Below are positions 51,863-60,361 of a stretch of DNA of 64,000 nt, in pieces (positions within the stretch are counted from its first letter, which is position 1; each line of letters starts with the position of its first letter). Made by a program: the position numbers and the translations under genes. This stretch comes from Haladaptatus sp. ZSTT2 (GTDB lineage: Archaea; Halobacteriota; Halobacteria; Halobacteriales; Halococcaceae): positions 310,001 through 374,000 of the forward strand of contig NZ_JBAMHQ010000002.1 in the NCBI RefSeq assembly GCF_037081775.1, read 5' to 3'. The notes beneath the pieces are model-generated. The model worked only from the letters and a program-made list of their open reading frames with translations, was not told the DNA's origin and made no database searches.

Positions 51863-53098
51863 ATGCCAGTAACACTGGACCGCGAGCGATTTGTTGCGAC
51901 GATGAAAGAGCAAGCACAAATCGGGGGGACCGAGGGCGGTGGGCTTCACCGGCTAGCGCTTTCTGATGAGGACAAGGAGATTCGTGACTGGTTTGCAGCA
52001 CAGATGGACGCAGAGGGACTCGAAACGCGGGTAGACGAGTTCGGGAATATGTTCGGTCGACGTAAAGGAACCGACCCCGATGCAAAGCCTGTGCTCGTCG
52101 GCTCGCACCTCGACTCCCAGCCCTATGGCGGGATTTACGACGGTGCAATGGGCGTGATTGCCGCGCTCGAACTCGTCCGAACGTTGAACGAACACGACAT
52201 CGAGACCGAACACCCCATCGAAATCGTGAACTGGACCAACGAGGAAGGCTCTCGCTTCCAGCCCGCGATGCAGGGCAGCGGCGTCTGGGCGGGGGCACAC
52301 TCACTCGAAGAGGAGTACGCGAAAACCGATGCAGACGGTGCGGTGTTCGAAGAAGAACTCGAACGGATTGGCTACAAAGGCGACGAGCCAGTCGAACCCC
52401 GCGAGGAGTACGAAGCCTACCTCGAACTCCACATCGAGCAAGGGCCGTACCTCGAAGAGAACGACAAAGACGTGGGCGTGGTCACTGGCATCGTCGGCTT
52501 CACGTGGGGCGGGCTGACCTTCCATGGCGACGCAGACCACTCCGGGCCGACGCCGATGCACTACCGCAAAGACGCGCTCGTCGCGGCCGCAGACGTCATC
52601 ACACAAATTCGCCGGATTCCGGGTACGCTTGGCGACCGAACAGTTGGGACGGTCGGCTACGTCGATGTCAAGCCCAACTCCATCAACATCATCCCGGACG
52701 AAGTCACCATCACGTGGGGCTTCAGAGACCCCGACGACGAAATCGTCGAAGAGGCGTTCCAGCGCGTCCTGCAGGAAGCAGAGTGGGCCGCAGAGCGCGA
52801 GGGCGTCGAGTGGGAGTGGAACGAGCGAATGCGCGCCCCGAGCGTCACGTTCTCGGACAAGTGCGTCGATGCAGTCCAAGAAGCCGCAGACGACCTCGAA
52901 CTCGATAGCATGCGCATCTTCAGCGGGGCGGGCCACGACGCGACCCACCTCCACAGCGTGTGTGACACGGCGATGGTGTTCTCGGTGAGCGAAAACGGCA
53001 AGAGCCACAACGAGAGCGAGTACACGAGTTGGGACGACTGCTACTCCGCAGCCTCGACGATTGTGAACGCGGCGGTCAAACTCGCCGGAGGTGAGTGA
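51863..53098 (+). CDS. M20-family N-carbamoyl-amino acid hydrolase / allantoate amidohydrolase-like
   Basis: A 411-residue binuclear-zinc amidohydrolase of the M20 hydantoinase/carbamoylase group. Metal-site motifs: VGSHLDSQPYGGIYDGAMG, NWTNEEGSRF, LELHIEQGPYLE and GAGHDATHL. These enzymes remove the carbamoyl group from ring-opened hydantoins, dihydrouracil or allantoate. ATG 51863 has a TATA-like AATACTTATT about 28 nt upstream; an in-frame GTG nine bases earlier is less likely. It is followed by the LLM gene, 1 nt away. Confidence 0.92.
   Translation: MPVTLDRERFVATMKEQAQIGGTEGGGLHRLALSDEDKEIRDWFAAQMDAEGLETRVDEFGNMFGRRKGTDPDAKPVLVGSHLDSQPYGGIYDGAMGVIAALELVRTLNEHDIETEHPIEIVNWTNEEGSRFQPAMQGSGVWAGAHSLEEEYAKTDADGAVFEEELERIGYKGDEPVEPREEYEAYLELHIEQGPYLEENDKDVGVVTGIVGFTWGGLTFHGDADHSGPTPMHYRKDALVAAADVITQIRRIPGTLGDRTVGTVGYVDVKPNSINIIPDEVTITWGFRDPDDEIVEEAFQRVLQEAEWAAEREGVEWEWNERMRAPSVTFSDKCVDAVQEAADDLELDSMRIFSGAGHDATHLHSVCDTAMVFSVSENGKSHNESEYTSWDDCYSAASTIVNAAVKLAGGE
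53087..53094 (+). promoter_or_regulatory. Shine-Dalgarno GGAGGTGA for the LLM oxidoreductase gene
   Basis: A full SD sequence inside the 3' end of the M20 gene, five bases before ATG 53100. It selects that ATG over the in-frame GTG at 53091 and marks an internal gene of an operon, in contrast to the leaderless first genes. Confidence 0.75.
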
Positions 53099-53099
53099 T

Positions 53100-54137
53100 A
53101 TGAGCGACCCATCCTTCGACCGCCTCGCCATCTGGAACTGGGAGCGCCCGGACATCAAAGACGAAATCAAGTACGCGATGTACGCAGAGGACAAGGGGTT
53201 CGACACCGTTTGGCAGGGCGAATCTCGCCTTGTCCGCGACGCGATGACCGTCATGGGGGCGTACACCCAGATGACAGACACCATCAAGTTCGCGCCGGGC
53301 GTGACCAACTGCTATACGCGTAACGTCGCGCTCATGGCCCAAACGTTCTCGACGCTGGATGAACTCTCCGGCGGCCGCGCGATGCTCGGCATCGGCGCGT
53401 GGTGGGACCCCCTTGCGAGCAAGGTGGGCATCGACCGCAAGAACCCGCTTCGCTACATGTGGGAGTACTGCACCGTCTTGCGCAAACTGCTGGACTTGGA
53501 GAACGTCACCTACGACGGGCAGTTCATCGACGTAGACGACATCGAACTCGACCTAGTCCGGGCGAACGCAGACAAGCGCAACGTGCCCATCTACATCGGT
53601 GCGACCGGGCTGACGATGAACAAGATGTCCGGCGAACTCACCGGCCTCGGCGTCGTCGATGGGGTGTTCATGAACTACCTCATCCCGCCGTCACACAACG
53701 AGTTGGCGTTAGAGCAGCTGAAAATCGGCGTCGAAAAACAGGGCGGCACCCTTGATGACGTGGATTGTCCACAGCTCATCGCCGTCTCGATGGACGAAGA
53801 CCGCGACGTGGCCATCGACAACGCCCGCGGCCTCGTGACCCAGTACATCGGTCAACAGCCGCACATCCGCAAGGCGTGCGGTATCGACCCCGAACTCGGC
53901 GATCAGGTCTCAGAGGAACTCGGTGGCTGGCCCGCGAACGCCGAAGACATCGAGCGCGCGAGTCGCCTCGTCTCGGACGACGTGGTGACGAACATCGTCG
54001 CCGCCGGGACGCCAGAAGACTGCATCGAAAAGGTCGGCGAGTACTGCGACGCAGGCTGTACCGAACCTGCACTCTACTCACTCGGACCGAACGTCGAGGA
54101 AGTCATCGACGTGTTCGCAGAGTTCAAAGCGAACTAA
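53100..54137 (+). CDS. LLM-class (luciferase-like) flavin/F420-dependent oxidoreductase
   Basis: A 345-residue luciferase-like TIM-barrel oxidoreductase; haloarchaeal members commonly use F420. Seen: FDTVWQGESRLVRDAM, TLDELSGGRAMLGIGAW, and NVPIYIGATGLTMNKM. A preceding SD and 1-nt spacing couple it to the M20 gene. In the bacterial Rut pathway an LLM enzyme (RutA) opens uracil and an isochorismatase-fold enzyme (RutB) follows; here the neighbour at 54142 has that fold, but the likeness is only at family level. Confidence 0.9.
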   Translation: MSDPSFDRLAIWNWERPDIKDEIKYAMYAEDKGFDTVWQGESRLVRDAMTVMGAYTQMTDTIKFAPGVTNCYTRNVALMAQTFSTLDELSGGRAMLGIGAWWDPLASKVGIDRKNPLRYMWEYCTVLRKLLDLENVTYDGQFIDVDDIELDLVRANADKRNVPIYIGATGLTMNKMSGELTGLGVVDGVFMNYLIPPSHNELALEQLKIGVEKQGGTLDDVDCPQLIAVSMDEDRDVAIDNARGLVTQYIGQQPHIRKACGIDPELGDQVSEELGGWPANAEDIERASRLVSDDVVTNIVAAGTPEDCIEKVGEYCDAGCTEPALYSLGPNVEEVIDVFAEFKAN

Positions 54138-54141
54138 CGAC

Positions 54142-54765
54142 TCACGCTTTTTCGAGGTACGAAACGACTTCTTCGACCGGCCGGACATCCGCGTACTTTG
54201 CGTTCATGTCGAACAGGTTGGCGTCGTGTTGTGGCGTAGACCGGTCACCGACTGCTTCTGCCGGGACGATTGTGCGGTAGCCGTGGGCACAGGCATCGAC
54301 CACGGAGGCCCGGATACACCCGCTCGTCGTACACCCGGTCACAATGAGCGTATCGACACCCCACGCGACGAGCATCGAGGCGAGTTCGGTTTCGTGAAAG
54401 CCGCTCGCTTGCCGCTTGTCGAGGACGTGGTCTGTCTCTGCAACGTCGAGGCGGTCGTCGAGTTCGACCCACTCACTGCCCGCCATGAGGGTATCGAGGC
54501 GGGGGATTTTCTCCTGCCAGATGCCCATGTCCGCACACGACGGGTGTGAACTCACGATTCGAGTGTACACCACGGGTACGTCGCGGGCGTGGGCCGCTTC
54601 AAGGAGCGTGTTCGTGCGTTCGACGACCCCAGTGAGGTCGCCCCCGAGTGGGTTCTCCTCGTCGGTGAAGCCTTTCTGTAAATCGACCACGAGCAGGGCG
54701 GGCGTCTCGCCGTAGCCGACGCTCGTGTCCATACTGGCCCGTTCGTACACTGCTTGCTCGTCCAT
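54142..54765 (-). CDS. Isochorismatase-family (cysteine) hydrolase
   Basis: A 207-residue isochorismatase-fold amidohydrolase such as N-carbamoylsarcosine amidase, ureidoacrylate hydrolase or nicotinamidase-like. Triad visible: Asp28 (LLVVDLQKGF), Lys117 (LDKRQASGF), Cys150 (VTGCTTSGCIRAS). ATG 54765 gives the usual length; the open frame upstream has no homology and overlaps the SDR gene. Convergent with the LLM gene (4 nt apart) and divergent from the SDR. Confidence 0.91.
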   Translation of the reverse strand: MDEQAVYERASMDTSVGYGETPALLVVDLQKGFTDEENPLGGDLTGVVERTNTLLEAAHARDVPVVYTRIVSSHPSCADMGIWQEKIPRLDTLMAGSEWVELDDRLDVAETDHVLDKRQASGFHETELASMLVAWGVDTLIVTGCTTSGCIRASVVDACAHGYRTIVPAEAVGDRSTPQHDANLFDMNAKYADVRPVEEVVSYLEKA

Positions 54766-54847
54766 ATGTGCTGTGTTCACGTACACCGTGATAGTTCTTT
54801 CAGGGGGCGGAGAGAACACTTTTGACCCGACCGTGTGAGTATCCCGC

Positions 54848-55603
54848 ATGGAGCGATTAGCAGACACGACAGCGCTCGTGACCGGCGCGAGCACCGGAAT
54901 CGGCAAAGGAATTGCGATTGGGTTGGCCGAAGCAGGGGCGACAGTCGCGGTCAACCATCCGCCGACGGACAAGGAAGCAGAACGCGCACAGGCGGTCGTA
55001 GACGAAATCGAAGCCGCTGGTGGTACGGCAATCGCCCTCTCCGGTGACGTGAGCGATGAGGAGAGCGTGAAGGCAATGGTCGACACATTTGACGCGGAAC
55101 TCGGGCAGATGGACGTGCTCGTGAACAACGCGGGCATCGTCCGACAGTCTCGCCTCGCGGTGATGCCCGTCGAGATGTGGGACGACGTTATGGCCGTTGA
55201 CCTCCGTGGTGTGTTCCTCGTTACGCGCTTTGTCCTGCCGAAGATGCTTGAGGCCGGCCACGGCCGCATCATCAACATGGCCTCGCAACTCGGCTTCAAG
55301 GGTGCCCCCGAACTCGTCCACTATTCGGCGGCGAAAGGCGGCGTCATCGCCTTCACCCGAGCACTTGCGAGAGAAGTCGCCCCCGACGTAACGGTGAATG
55401 CCATCGCCCCCGGGCCAATCGAGACGGAGTTGCTCTCCGACATTTCAGAGGAGTGGCGCACGAACAAAGAGGCTGAGTTGCCGATGGGCCGTCTCGGACG
55501 GGTCGAAGACGTAGTGCCGACGGCCGTGTTCTTGGCCTCGGACGACAGCAGCTACTACACCGGACAGACGCTCAGTCCGGACGGTGGCGACGCGATGCAC
55601 TGA
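54848..55603 (+). CDS. Short-chain dehydrogenase/reductase (SDR), copy 1
   Basis: A 251-residue classical SDR. Cofactor loop TGASTGIGKGIAIGL (TGxxxGxG), NNAG motif in LVNNAGIVRQS, Ser of the tetrad in MASQLGFKG, and YSAAKGG with the YxxxK pair. C-terminal YYTGQTLSPDGGDAMH is typical. Similar in class to the SDR at 56978. Substrate unknown; it may act on a hydroxy or keto intermediate. Confidence 0.93.
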   Translation: MERLADTTALVTGASTGIGKGIAIGLAEAGATVAVNHPPTDKEAERAQAVVDEIEAAGGTAIALSGDVSDEESVKAMVDTFDAELGQMDVLVNNAGIVRQSRLAVMPVEMWDDVMAVDLRGVFLVTRFVLPKMLEAGHGRIINMASQLGFKGAPELVHYSAAKGGVIAFTRALAREVAPDVTVNAIAPGPIETELLSDISEEWRTNKEAELPMGRLGRVEDVVPTAVFLASDDSSYYTGQTLSPDGGDAMH

Positions 55604-55657
55604 GCCGATTCGCGAACAGTCTTCTTGAGTAGCACGATGCGAGCGGTGTCCTGAGAA

Positions 55658-55666
55658 TTTATATAG
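55658..55666 (+). promoter_or_regulatory. TATA box of the ABC permease gene
   Basis: TTTATATAG 24-32 nt upstream of ATG 55690; one of the clearest promoters here, marking a leaderless message for the permease. Confidence 0.65.
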
Positions 55667-55689
55667 ATGGGGGAGAACTGGTGTGATAG

Positions 55690-56532
55690 ATGTCAACACA
55701 AACCGGCCGCTCGGGCGAGCAACGCAATCAGTCGGCCCTTGCTTCGTTCGTCGAACGCATCAGTATGAAACACATTCTCGCGGTGTACACCGCGCTCATC
55801 GCGCTGTACATCTACCTCCCGATACTGTCTGTCATCGGGTTCTCGTTTAACTCGGGCGGGTTGACCTTCCCGTTCCTCGAGTTCACGACGAGCTGGTACA
55901 GCGAGCTGTTGGAGACCCAGTCGATGGTGTCTGCAGTGTATCGGTCGCTCCAGCTTGCGATTGTGGTCATGATTATCACCACGGTGCTCGCAACGATGGC
56001 GGCGCTTGCCTACCGCTATGACTTCTGGGGCCAGCGTGGCCTGTTGTTCCTGTTCATCCTCGGCATCATCACGCCGGGCATCACCTACGGGGTGGGTGCG
56101 ACCCTCTTCCTGAACGAACTGCTCGGCCTCGAAAAGGGCCTCTGGCTCGCGACGCCGGTTCACGTCGTCTGGACGCTTCCCTTCGCGGTGATTGTCCTAC
56201 TCGCGGGGTTCCCGCCGAATCTCGCGGAGAACGAAGAAGCCGCTCGTGTCATGGGTGCGGACAACATCACCGTGTTCCGCGAAATCATCCTCCCACAGAT
56301 TGCCCCGACCGTCCTCGGCGCGGCCGTGTTCGCGTTCACCCTCTCGTACAACGAGGCAACGCGCAGCCTCCTGCTCCTCGGCGGCAGCAACACGATGCCG
56401 CTCGAAGTGTTCTCGGTCGCATCCGCAACCCGCGCAACCCCGGTGTTGTTCGCCCTCGGAAGCGTGACGACGATTGCCTCGACCATCTTGCTCGCGTTCG
56501 CTGGCTTCCTCGTCTTCTCTGCGCGCAATTAA
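55690..56532 (+). CDS. ABC transporter permease, PotC type
   Basis: A 280-residue inner-membrane permease of the spermidine/putrescine-type family, about six membrane segments. The EAA loop reads EAARVMGADNITVFREIILP, the ATPase contact. No recognisable ATPase is next to it; the tandem ATPases at 49406-51747 are the nearest in family, and its counterpart PotB-type permease is at 59406. It stands alone on the + strand, followed by a convergent pair of genes. Confidence 0.92.
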   Translation: MSTQTGRSGEQRNQSALASFVERISMKHILAVYTALIALYIYLPILSVIGFSFNSGGLTFPFLEFTTSWYSELLETQSMVSAVYRSLQLAIVVMIITTVLATMAALAYRYDFWGQRGLLFLFILGIITPGITYGVGATLFLNELLGLEKGLWLATPVHVVWTLPFAVIVLLAGFPPNLAENEEAARVMGADNITVFREIILPQIAPTVLGAAVFAFTLSYNEATRSLLLLGGSNTMPLEVFSVASATRATPVLFALGSVTTIASTILLAFAGFLVFSARN

Positions 56533-56533
56533 C

Positions 56534-56550
56534 AAAAAATTCGAGTTTTT
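56534..56550. terminator. Bidirectional A6/T5 terminator between convergent genes
   Basis: AAAAAA (56534-56539) and TTTTT (56546-56550) separate the PotC-type permease gene from the convergent DUF3830-like gene, giving U-tracts for both directions. Confidence 0.4.
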
Positions 56551-56556
56551 CCGCGT

Positions 56557-56973
56557 TTACCGTTCGCGAATCGTTATTGGCTGTGACCCATCTTCCAGAA
56601 GCGACACTTCGAGCGACGCAAGCTCCTCGCGAGTCGCGTCGAGAATGGCGACGTGATTACCCGCGAGTTCACCGGCCGGACTCTTGAAGCACGTTGGGCC
56701 ACAGGGTATCAGAATCTCTTGGTCGTTCTTGTAGCCCGGATACAACAGCACGTCACCACGAGAAGGGTAGACAGTATGGTTCTCTCGCGGTAAGTCAGGC
56801 AGGTCGACTTCGTCGATGTTCACCCAGCCCGCAAAACCGCTCCAGCGGACGTGTTGTATCTCAGAGTCAAGTGGCAGGAACTCACGCATGGCCGCGATGG
56901 ATTCGGGTGCTTCATCTTCTAACAGGGTCGCGGTGAACGTCTGGTCGCCAAGGATAAATTCGAGTTCGCCCAT
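56557..56973 (-). CDS. Small cyclophilin-like (DUF3830-type) protein
   Basis: A 138-residue beta-rich protein. The central and C-terminal parts (SRGDVLLYPGYK, EILIPCGPTCF) fit the cyclophilin-like DUF3830 fold, seen in catabolic clusters of N-compounds; I am not certain of the family. ATG 56973 lies 4 nt after the SDR stop with an SD-like GAGGTGA five bases ahead, so it is the second gene of an SDR operon; an upstream in-frame ATG would overlap the SDR. Function unknown. Confidence 0.65.
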   Translation of the reverse strand: MGELEFILGDQTFTATLLEDEAPESIAAMREFLPLDSEIQHVRWSGFAGWVNIDEVDLPDLPRENHTVYPSRGDVLLYPGYKNDQEILIPCGPTCFKSPAGELAGNHVAILDATREELASLEVSLLEDGSQPITIRER

Positions 56974-56977
56974 CGAA

Positions 56978-57745
56978 TCACCTCGCCGTCCAGCCGCCAT
57001 CGACGCTCAGGACGGTGCCGGTCACGAAGTCGCTCTCGTCGCTTGCGAGAAACAGCGCGGCGTTCGCCACGTCTTCCGGTTCGCCAAAGCGCGGCCACGG
57101 CGTGGCCGCCTGCCAGTCTGCGAGCAACTCTGGGTCTGTCTCACGCCACTCGGCGTTCTGGGCAGTTTTGATGATACCGGGTGCGAGCGCGTTTACGTTG
57201 ATTTCGTCTGCGGCGTAATCGAGCGCCATCTGGCGGGTGAGGTTCGACACCGCGCCTTTCGAGGCGCAGTAGGCCCCACTGCCTTTCCCACCGACCAACC
57301 CGTAGATCGAAGAGAGATTGATGATTTTCGCGTGTTCCGAGCGTTCGAGTTCGGGGAGGGCGGCTTTACAGCACAGAAACAGCCCTCTGAGGTTCACGTC
57401 CATGATTTGGTCCCATTCTTCGAGCGGCGTTTCACCCACCGCGTACTGGTAGTAGATACCCGCGTTGTTGACGAGAATGTCGAGGCCGCCGAACTCACTG
57501 ACAGCCGCTTCGACTGCCTTCTCGACTGATTCGGGAGTCGTCACGTCCGTTTCCACATAGGTGTAGGTCGCATCGAGTTCATCTAGTTTGTCGAACACCG
57601 AGCGTTCGTCTTCGAGTTTTGGCTCTTTGCGAACGTCAGCGAGTACAACCTTCGCGCCTTCTCTGCCGAAGGTGGTTGCGATTGCATTGCCGATACCTGA
57701 GCTTGCCCCAGTGACGAGTGCGACTCGGTCTTGTAGCCGTGTCAT
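56978..57745 (-). CDS. Short-chain dehydrogenase/reductase (SDR), copy 2
   Basis: A 255-residue classical SDR: TGASSGIGNAIATTF cofactor loop, LVNNAGIYYQYAVG, NLSSIYGLVG with the Ser, and YCASKGAVS (Y-x-x-x-K). The C terminus FVTGTVLSVDGGWTAR is canonical. TATA-like element about 28 nt upstream. Transcribed with the small DUF3830-type gene and divergent from the ABC receptor gene. Substrate not known. Confidence 0.93.
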   Translation of the reverse strand: MTRLQDRVALVTGASSGIGNAIATTFGREGAKVVLADVRKEPKLEDERSVFDKLDELDATYTYVETDVTTPESVEKAVEAAVSEFGGLDILVNNAGIYYQYAVGETPLEEWDQIMDVNLRGLFLCCKAALPELERSEHAKIINLSSIYGLVGGKGSGAYCASKGAVSNLTRQMALDYAADEINVNALAPGIIKTAQNAEWRETDPELLADWQAATPWPRFGEPEDVANAALFLASDESDFVTGTVLSVDGGWTAR

Positions 57746-57941
57746 ACGAAACCATTCATCTAGGGTCGAATAGAGTTATCGGCGCGACGTGGAGTCCGGA
57801 TGATTGTCGCCAGTTGCAACCAAAAAAATGTAGCAAATTTCCCGATTTTTCAACTTTCAGTAGCTGGTGAATGTTTGGTACAGCATGTAATTCATGGATA
57901 TATGTAAATCTATAAGTAGTCTGACTCACCTCTTTCACACA

Positions 57942-59336
57942 ATGCCAAATGGTATCAATAGGCGCAACTTCATGGTTCGCGCTGGCGCAGTCTCGGGAGC
58001 ACTCGCATTAGCTGGGTGTACCGGAGGCGGAGGAGACGGCGATGGTAACGGCGGCGGCGACGGAAACGGCGGCGGTGGCGGTTCCACCGACGACGGCTCT
58101 CGCCCGATTAAATGGATGGGGCCGGCCTGGGCAGTCCGGGACGGCCAAGCGGAAAAATACAAGGAGATCACTGGAACCGATATCGAGACAACGACGGCGG
58201 ACATTCCAACGACACAGCAGAAACTACTGAGCGGTGACCGGGCGAACTTCGACGCCTTTTCGATTGACTCCTCCGGTGCAGGAGCACTCACGAAAGACAA
58301 CGACGCGAGTCTGTCCGTTCCGAAAGACGCGCTCGATAAGTGGGACGAAGAGAAGATTACTGAACTGTTCACCAACCCCGGCGAGCGTGTGAGTTACCTC
58401 GGCGCACAGACCGACACGATGCTCGATGAGCTGTGGGCAGACGATGAAAAGACCGAGCTTCGGTTCCCACCACACGTCTACAACTTCGACGCCATTGGCC
58501 TCAACCCGAAACTGGTCGATGAGAGTTCGATTACGAAGTGGAGTGCGTTATTCGACGAACAGTACAAGGGGAAGGTTGCGATGGGCGCAACCTCAGCAAT
58601 CAGCATCCCTGAAGCGCTGATGCACCTCATGGACAACAACATGATTGAGGGTGAAGTTGGCGACTTAAACGACCCGTCCGAAGACCAACTCGACGCAGCA
58701 GTTGACTTCCTCATCAAGCAAAAACAGGGCGGCCAGTTCCGCTCGACGTGGGTTGCCTACGGCAACTCCGTGAACCTGATGTCCAGTGAAGAGGCCGTCA
58801 TCGGTGACATCTGGCAACCCGCCTGTCTCGACGTTCGCCGTGCCGGGACGCCGTGTACCTACGCGACGATGGAAGACGGTATCCAGGGCTACCGCTACTG
58901 GTTCGGCGGCATTGCCCCGCTCAACCCCGGCGCAAAAGACCGGAACAACGTCGACGAAGTGCACCAACTCATCAACGACGTGCACTACGGCGCATGGTTC
59001 CCCGGCTTCATTCAGGGCTGGGGCTACTCGGTGCCACACTACCCGAACAAGGAACTCGTCCGCGACGGCGAAGACGATTCCGGACAGGGAATGGGTCCCG
59101 AGTACTACGACTGGGCGTACGAAGGAAAGGCGACCTACGAGTCCGTGGACGAACCCGGCCTGTTCGACCCACAGAAGTACGAATGGTCGATGGAAGAAGG
59201 CTCGCCAGCCTCCGATGGACAGGTCCGCAACAGTGGCCCGGTCGAAGAGCGGATCGACCGCATTGGCTTCTTCCAGATCTGGCCAAGCAACGCAGACTAC
59301 ATGCTCGAACGCTGGAAAGAGTTCACGAGCGCGTAA
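57942..59336 (+). CDS. ABC substrate-binding lipoprotein (PotD-like, extracellular solute-binding)
   Basis: A 464-residue receptor. Twin arginines at 7-8 (NRRNFMV) and lipobox ending at Cys26 (ALALAGC) predict Tat export and lipid anchoring; a Gly/Asp/Asn linker follows. The rest fits the family-1/PotD solute-binding fold but is about 100 residues longer than PotD. ATG 57942 has a TATA-like CTATAAG (57911-57917) about 28 nt upstream. The PotB-type permease gene follows 69 nt on. The ligand may be a di-amine, an amino-acid-derived amide or another cation. Confidence 0.9.
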   Translation: MPNGINRRNFMVRAGAVSGALALAGCTGGGGDGDGNGGGDGNGGGGGSTDDGSRPIKWMGPAWAVRDGQAEKYKEITGTDIETTTADIPTTQQKLLSGDRANFDAFSIDSSGAGALTKDNDASLSVPKDALDKWDEEKITELFTNPGERVSYLGAQTDTMLDELWADDEKTELRFPPHVYNFDAIGLNPKLVDESSITKWSALFDEQYKGKVAMGATSAISIPEALMHLMDNNMIEGEVGDLNDPSEDQLDAAVDFLIKQKQGGQFRSTWVAYGNSVNLMSSEEAVIGDIWQPACLDVRRAGTPCTYATMEDGIQGYRYWFGGIAPLNPGAKDRNNVDEVHQLINDVHYGAWFPGFIQGWGYSVPHYPNKELVRDGEDDSGQGMGPEYYDWAYEGKATYESVDEPGLFDPQKYEWSMEEGSPASDGQVRNSGPVEERIDRIGFFQIWPSNADYMLERWKEFTSA

Positions 59337-59405
59337 ACGCAAAACACCCGAAATTTTTTAGCACCAACCGAAACCTACATTCATGCGAAGCGTTATCAAC
59401 ATACA

Positions 59406-60317
59406 ATGAGTTCGGAAACGACAGACCAAGTTGTCAAGCAAAAGCAAAGCCTCCCAGAGAGAATTCGTCGGAACGGCATTGGCGAAGTCCAACTGCTGGT
59501 CGGCCCGACAATCCTCTGGTTTACGCTGTTCTTGCTCGCCCCACTCGTCGTCATTCTCTACTACAGCTTCCTCACCTATTCGAGTTTCAGCGTGGAACAC
59601 ACGTTCACGCTCGCGGCGTGGGAAGCCGTGTTCCAGCCAACGATTTACAGCGTGTTCGCGAGTTCGCTCGTGATTGGGATCCTCGTGACGGCGCTCACGC
59701 TCATCGTCGGCTACCCGCTTGCCTACTACATGCGGTTCTACATGAGCCAGAACGGCGGTATCCTACTGCTGTTGTTCCTCGTGATTCCGTTCTGGACCTC
59801 CGCGGTCATCCGCACGATTGGCTGGTACCCGATTCTGGGTCGCACGGGCGTCGTGAACAAGCTCCTCGTCTCGTGGGGCCTCATCGACGCTCCGCTCGGC
59901 TTCCTGCTGTTCTCGCCGTTCTCACAAACGGCGGGTTACGTCGCAGCGTTCGTCGTGTTCATGGCCTCCCCAATCTACATCTCGCTCGCGCAGATTGACG
60001 AAGACCTCCTCGACGCCTCGGAGACGCTCCGTGGCAACCCGCTCGACACGTTCCGGCACATCACCCTCCCACTGAGCATGCCCGGTGTAATCATCGGCGT
60101 CATCTTCGTGTTCGTCCTCTCCATCGGTGACTTCACCGTGCCCCAGTTCCTCTCGGGCGGGACGGGCACCATCACGACGCTCATCTACCTCTCGGTGAAC
60201 AACGGGCTCAACTACCCGGACGCAGCGGCGCTCTCAATCACGCTGTTGCTCATCATCTTCTCCATCGTCTACCTGCTAACGCGCTACGTGGACATCACGG
60301 ACATCGCGCAGAACTAA
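59406..60317 (+). CDS. ABC transporter permease, PotB type
   Basis: A 303-residue inner-membrane permease, about six segments; EAA loop DASETLRGNPLDTFRHITLP. Follows the receptor gene in the same direction. With the PotC-type permease at 55690 and the tandem ATPases at 49406 it would complete one importer, interrupted by enzymes. Confidence 0.92.
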   Translation: MSSETTDQVVKQKQSLPERIRRNGIGEVQLLVGPTILWFTLFLLAPLVVILYYSFLTYSSFSVEHTFTLAAWEAVFQPTIYSVFASSLVIGILVTALTLIVGYPLAYYMRFYMSQNGGILLLLFLVIPFWTSAVIRTIGWYPILGRTGVVNKLLVSWGLIDAPLGFLLFSPFSQTAGYVAAFVVFMASPIYISLAQIDEDLLDASETLRGNPLDTFRHITLPLSMPGVIIGVIFVFVLSIGDFTVPQFLSGGTGTITTLIYLSVNNGLNYPDAAALSITLLLIIFSIVYLLTRYVDITDIAQN

Positions 60318-60327
60318 TCTCGCCTTC

Positions 60328-60348
60328 TTTTTCGCAGTCGCAAAAAAA
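60328..60348. terminator. T5/A7 runs between convergent PotB-type and hyuA2 genes
   Basis: TTTTT at 60328-60332 and AAAAAAA at 60342-60348 give U-tracts on both strands, ending the permease message and the hyuB2-hyuA2 message. Confidence 0.4.
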
Positions 60349-60361
60349 TGCCGAGCGCAGC

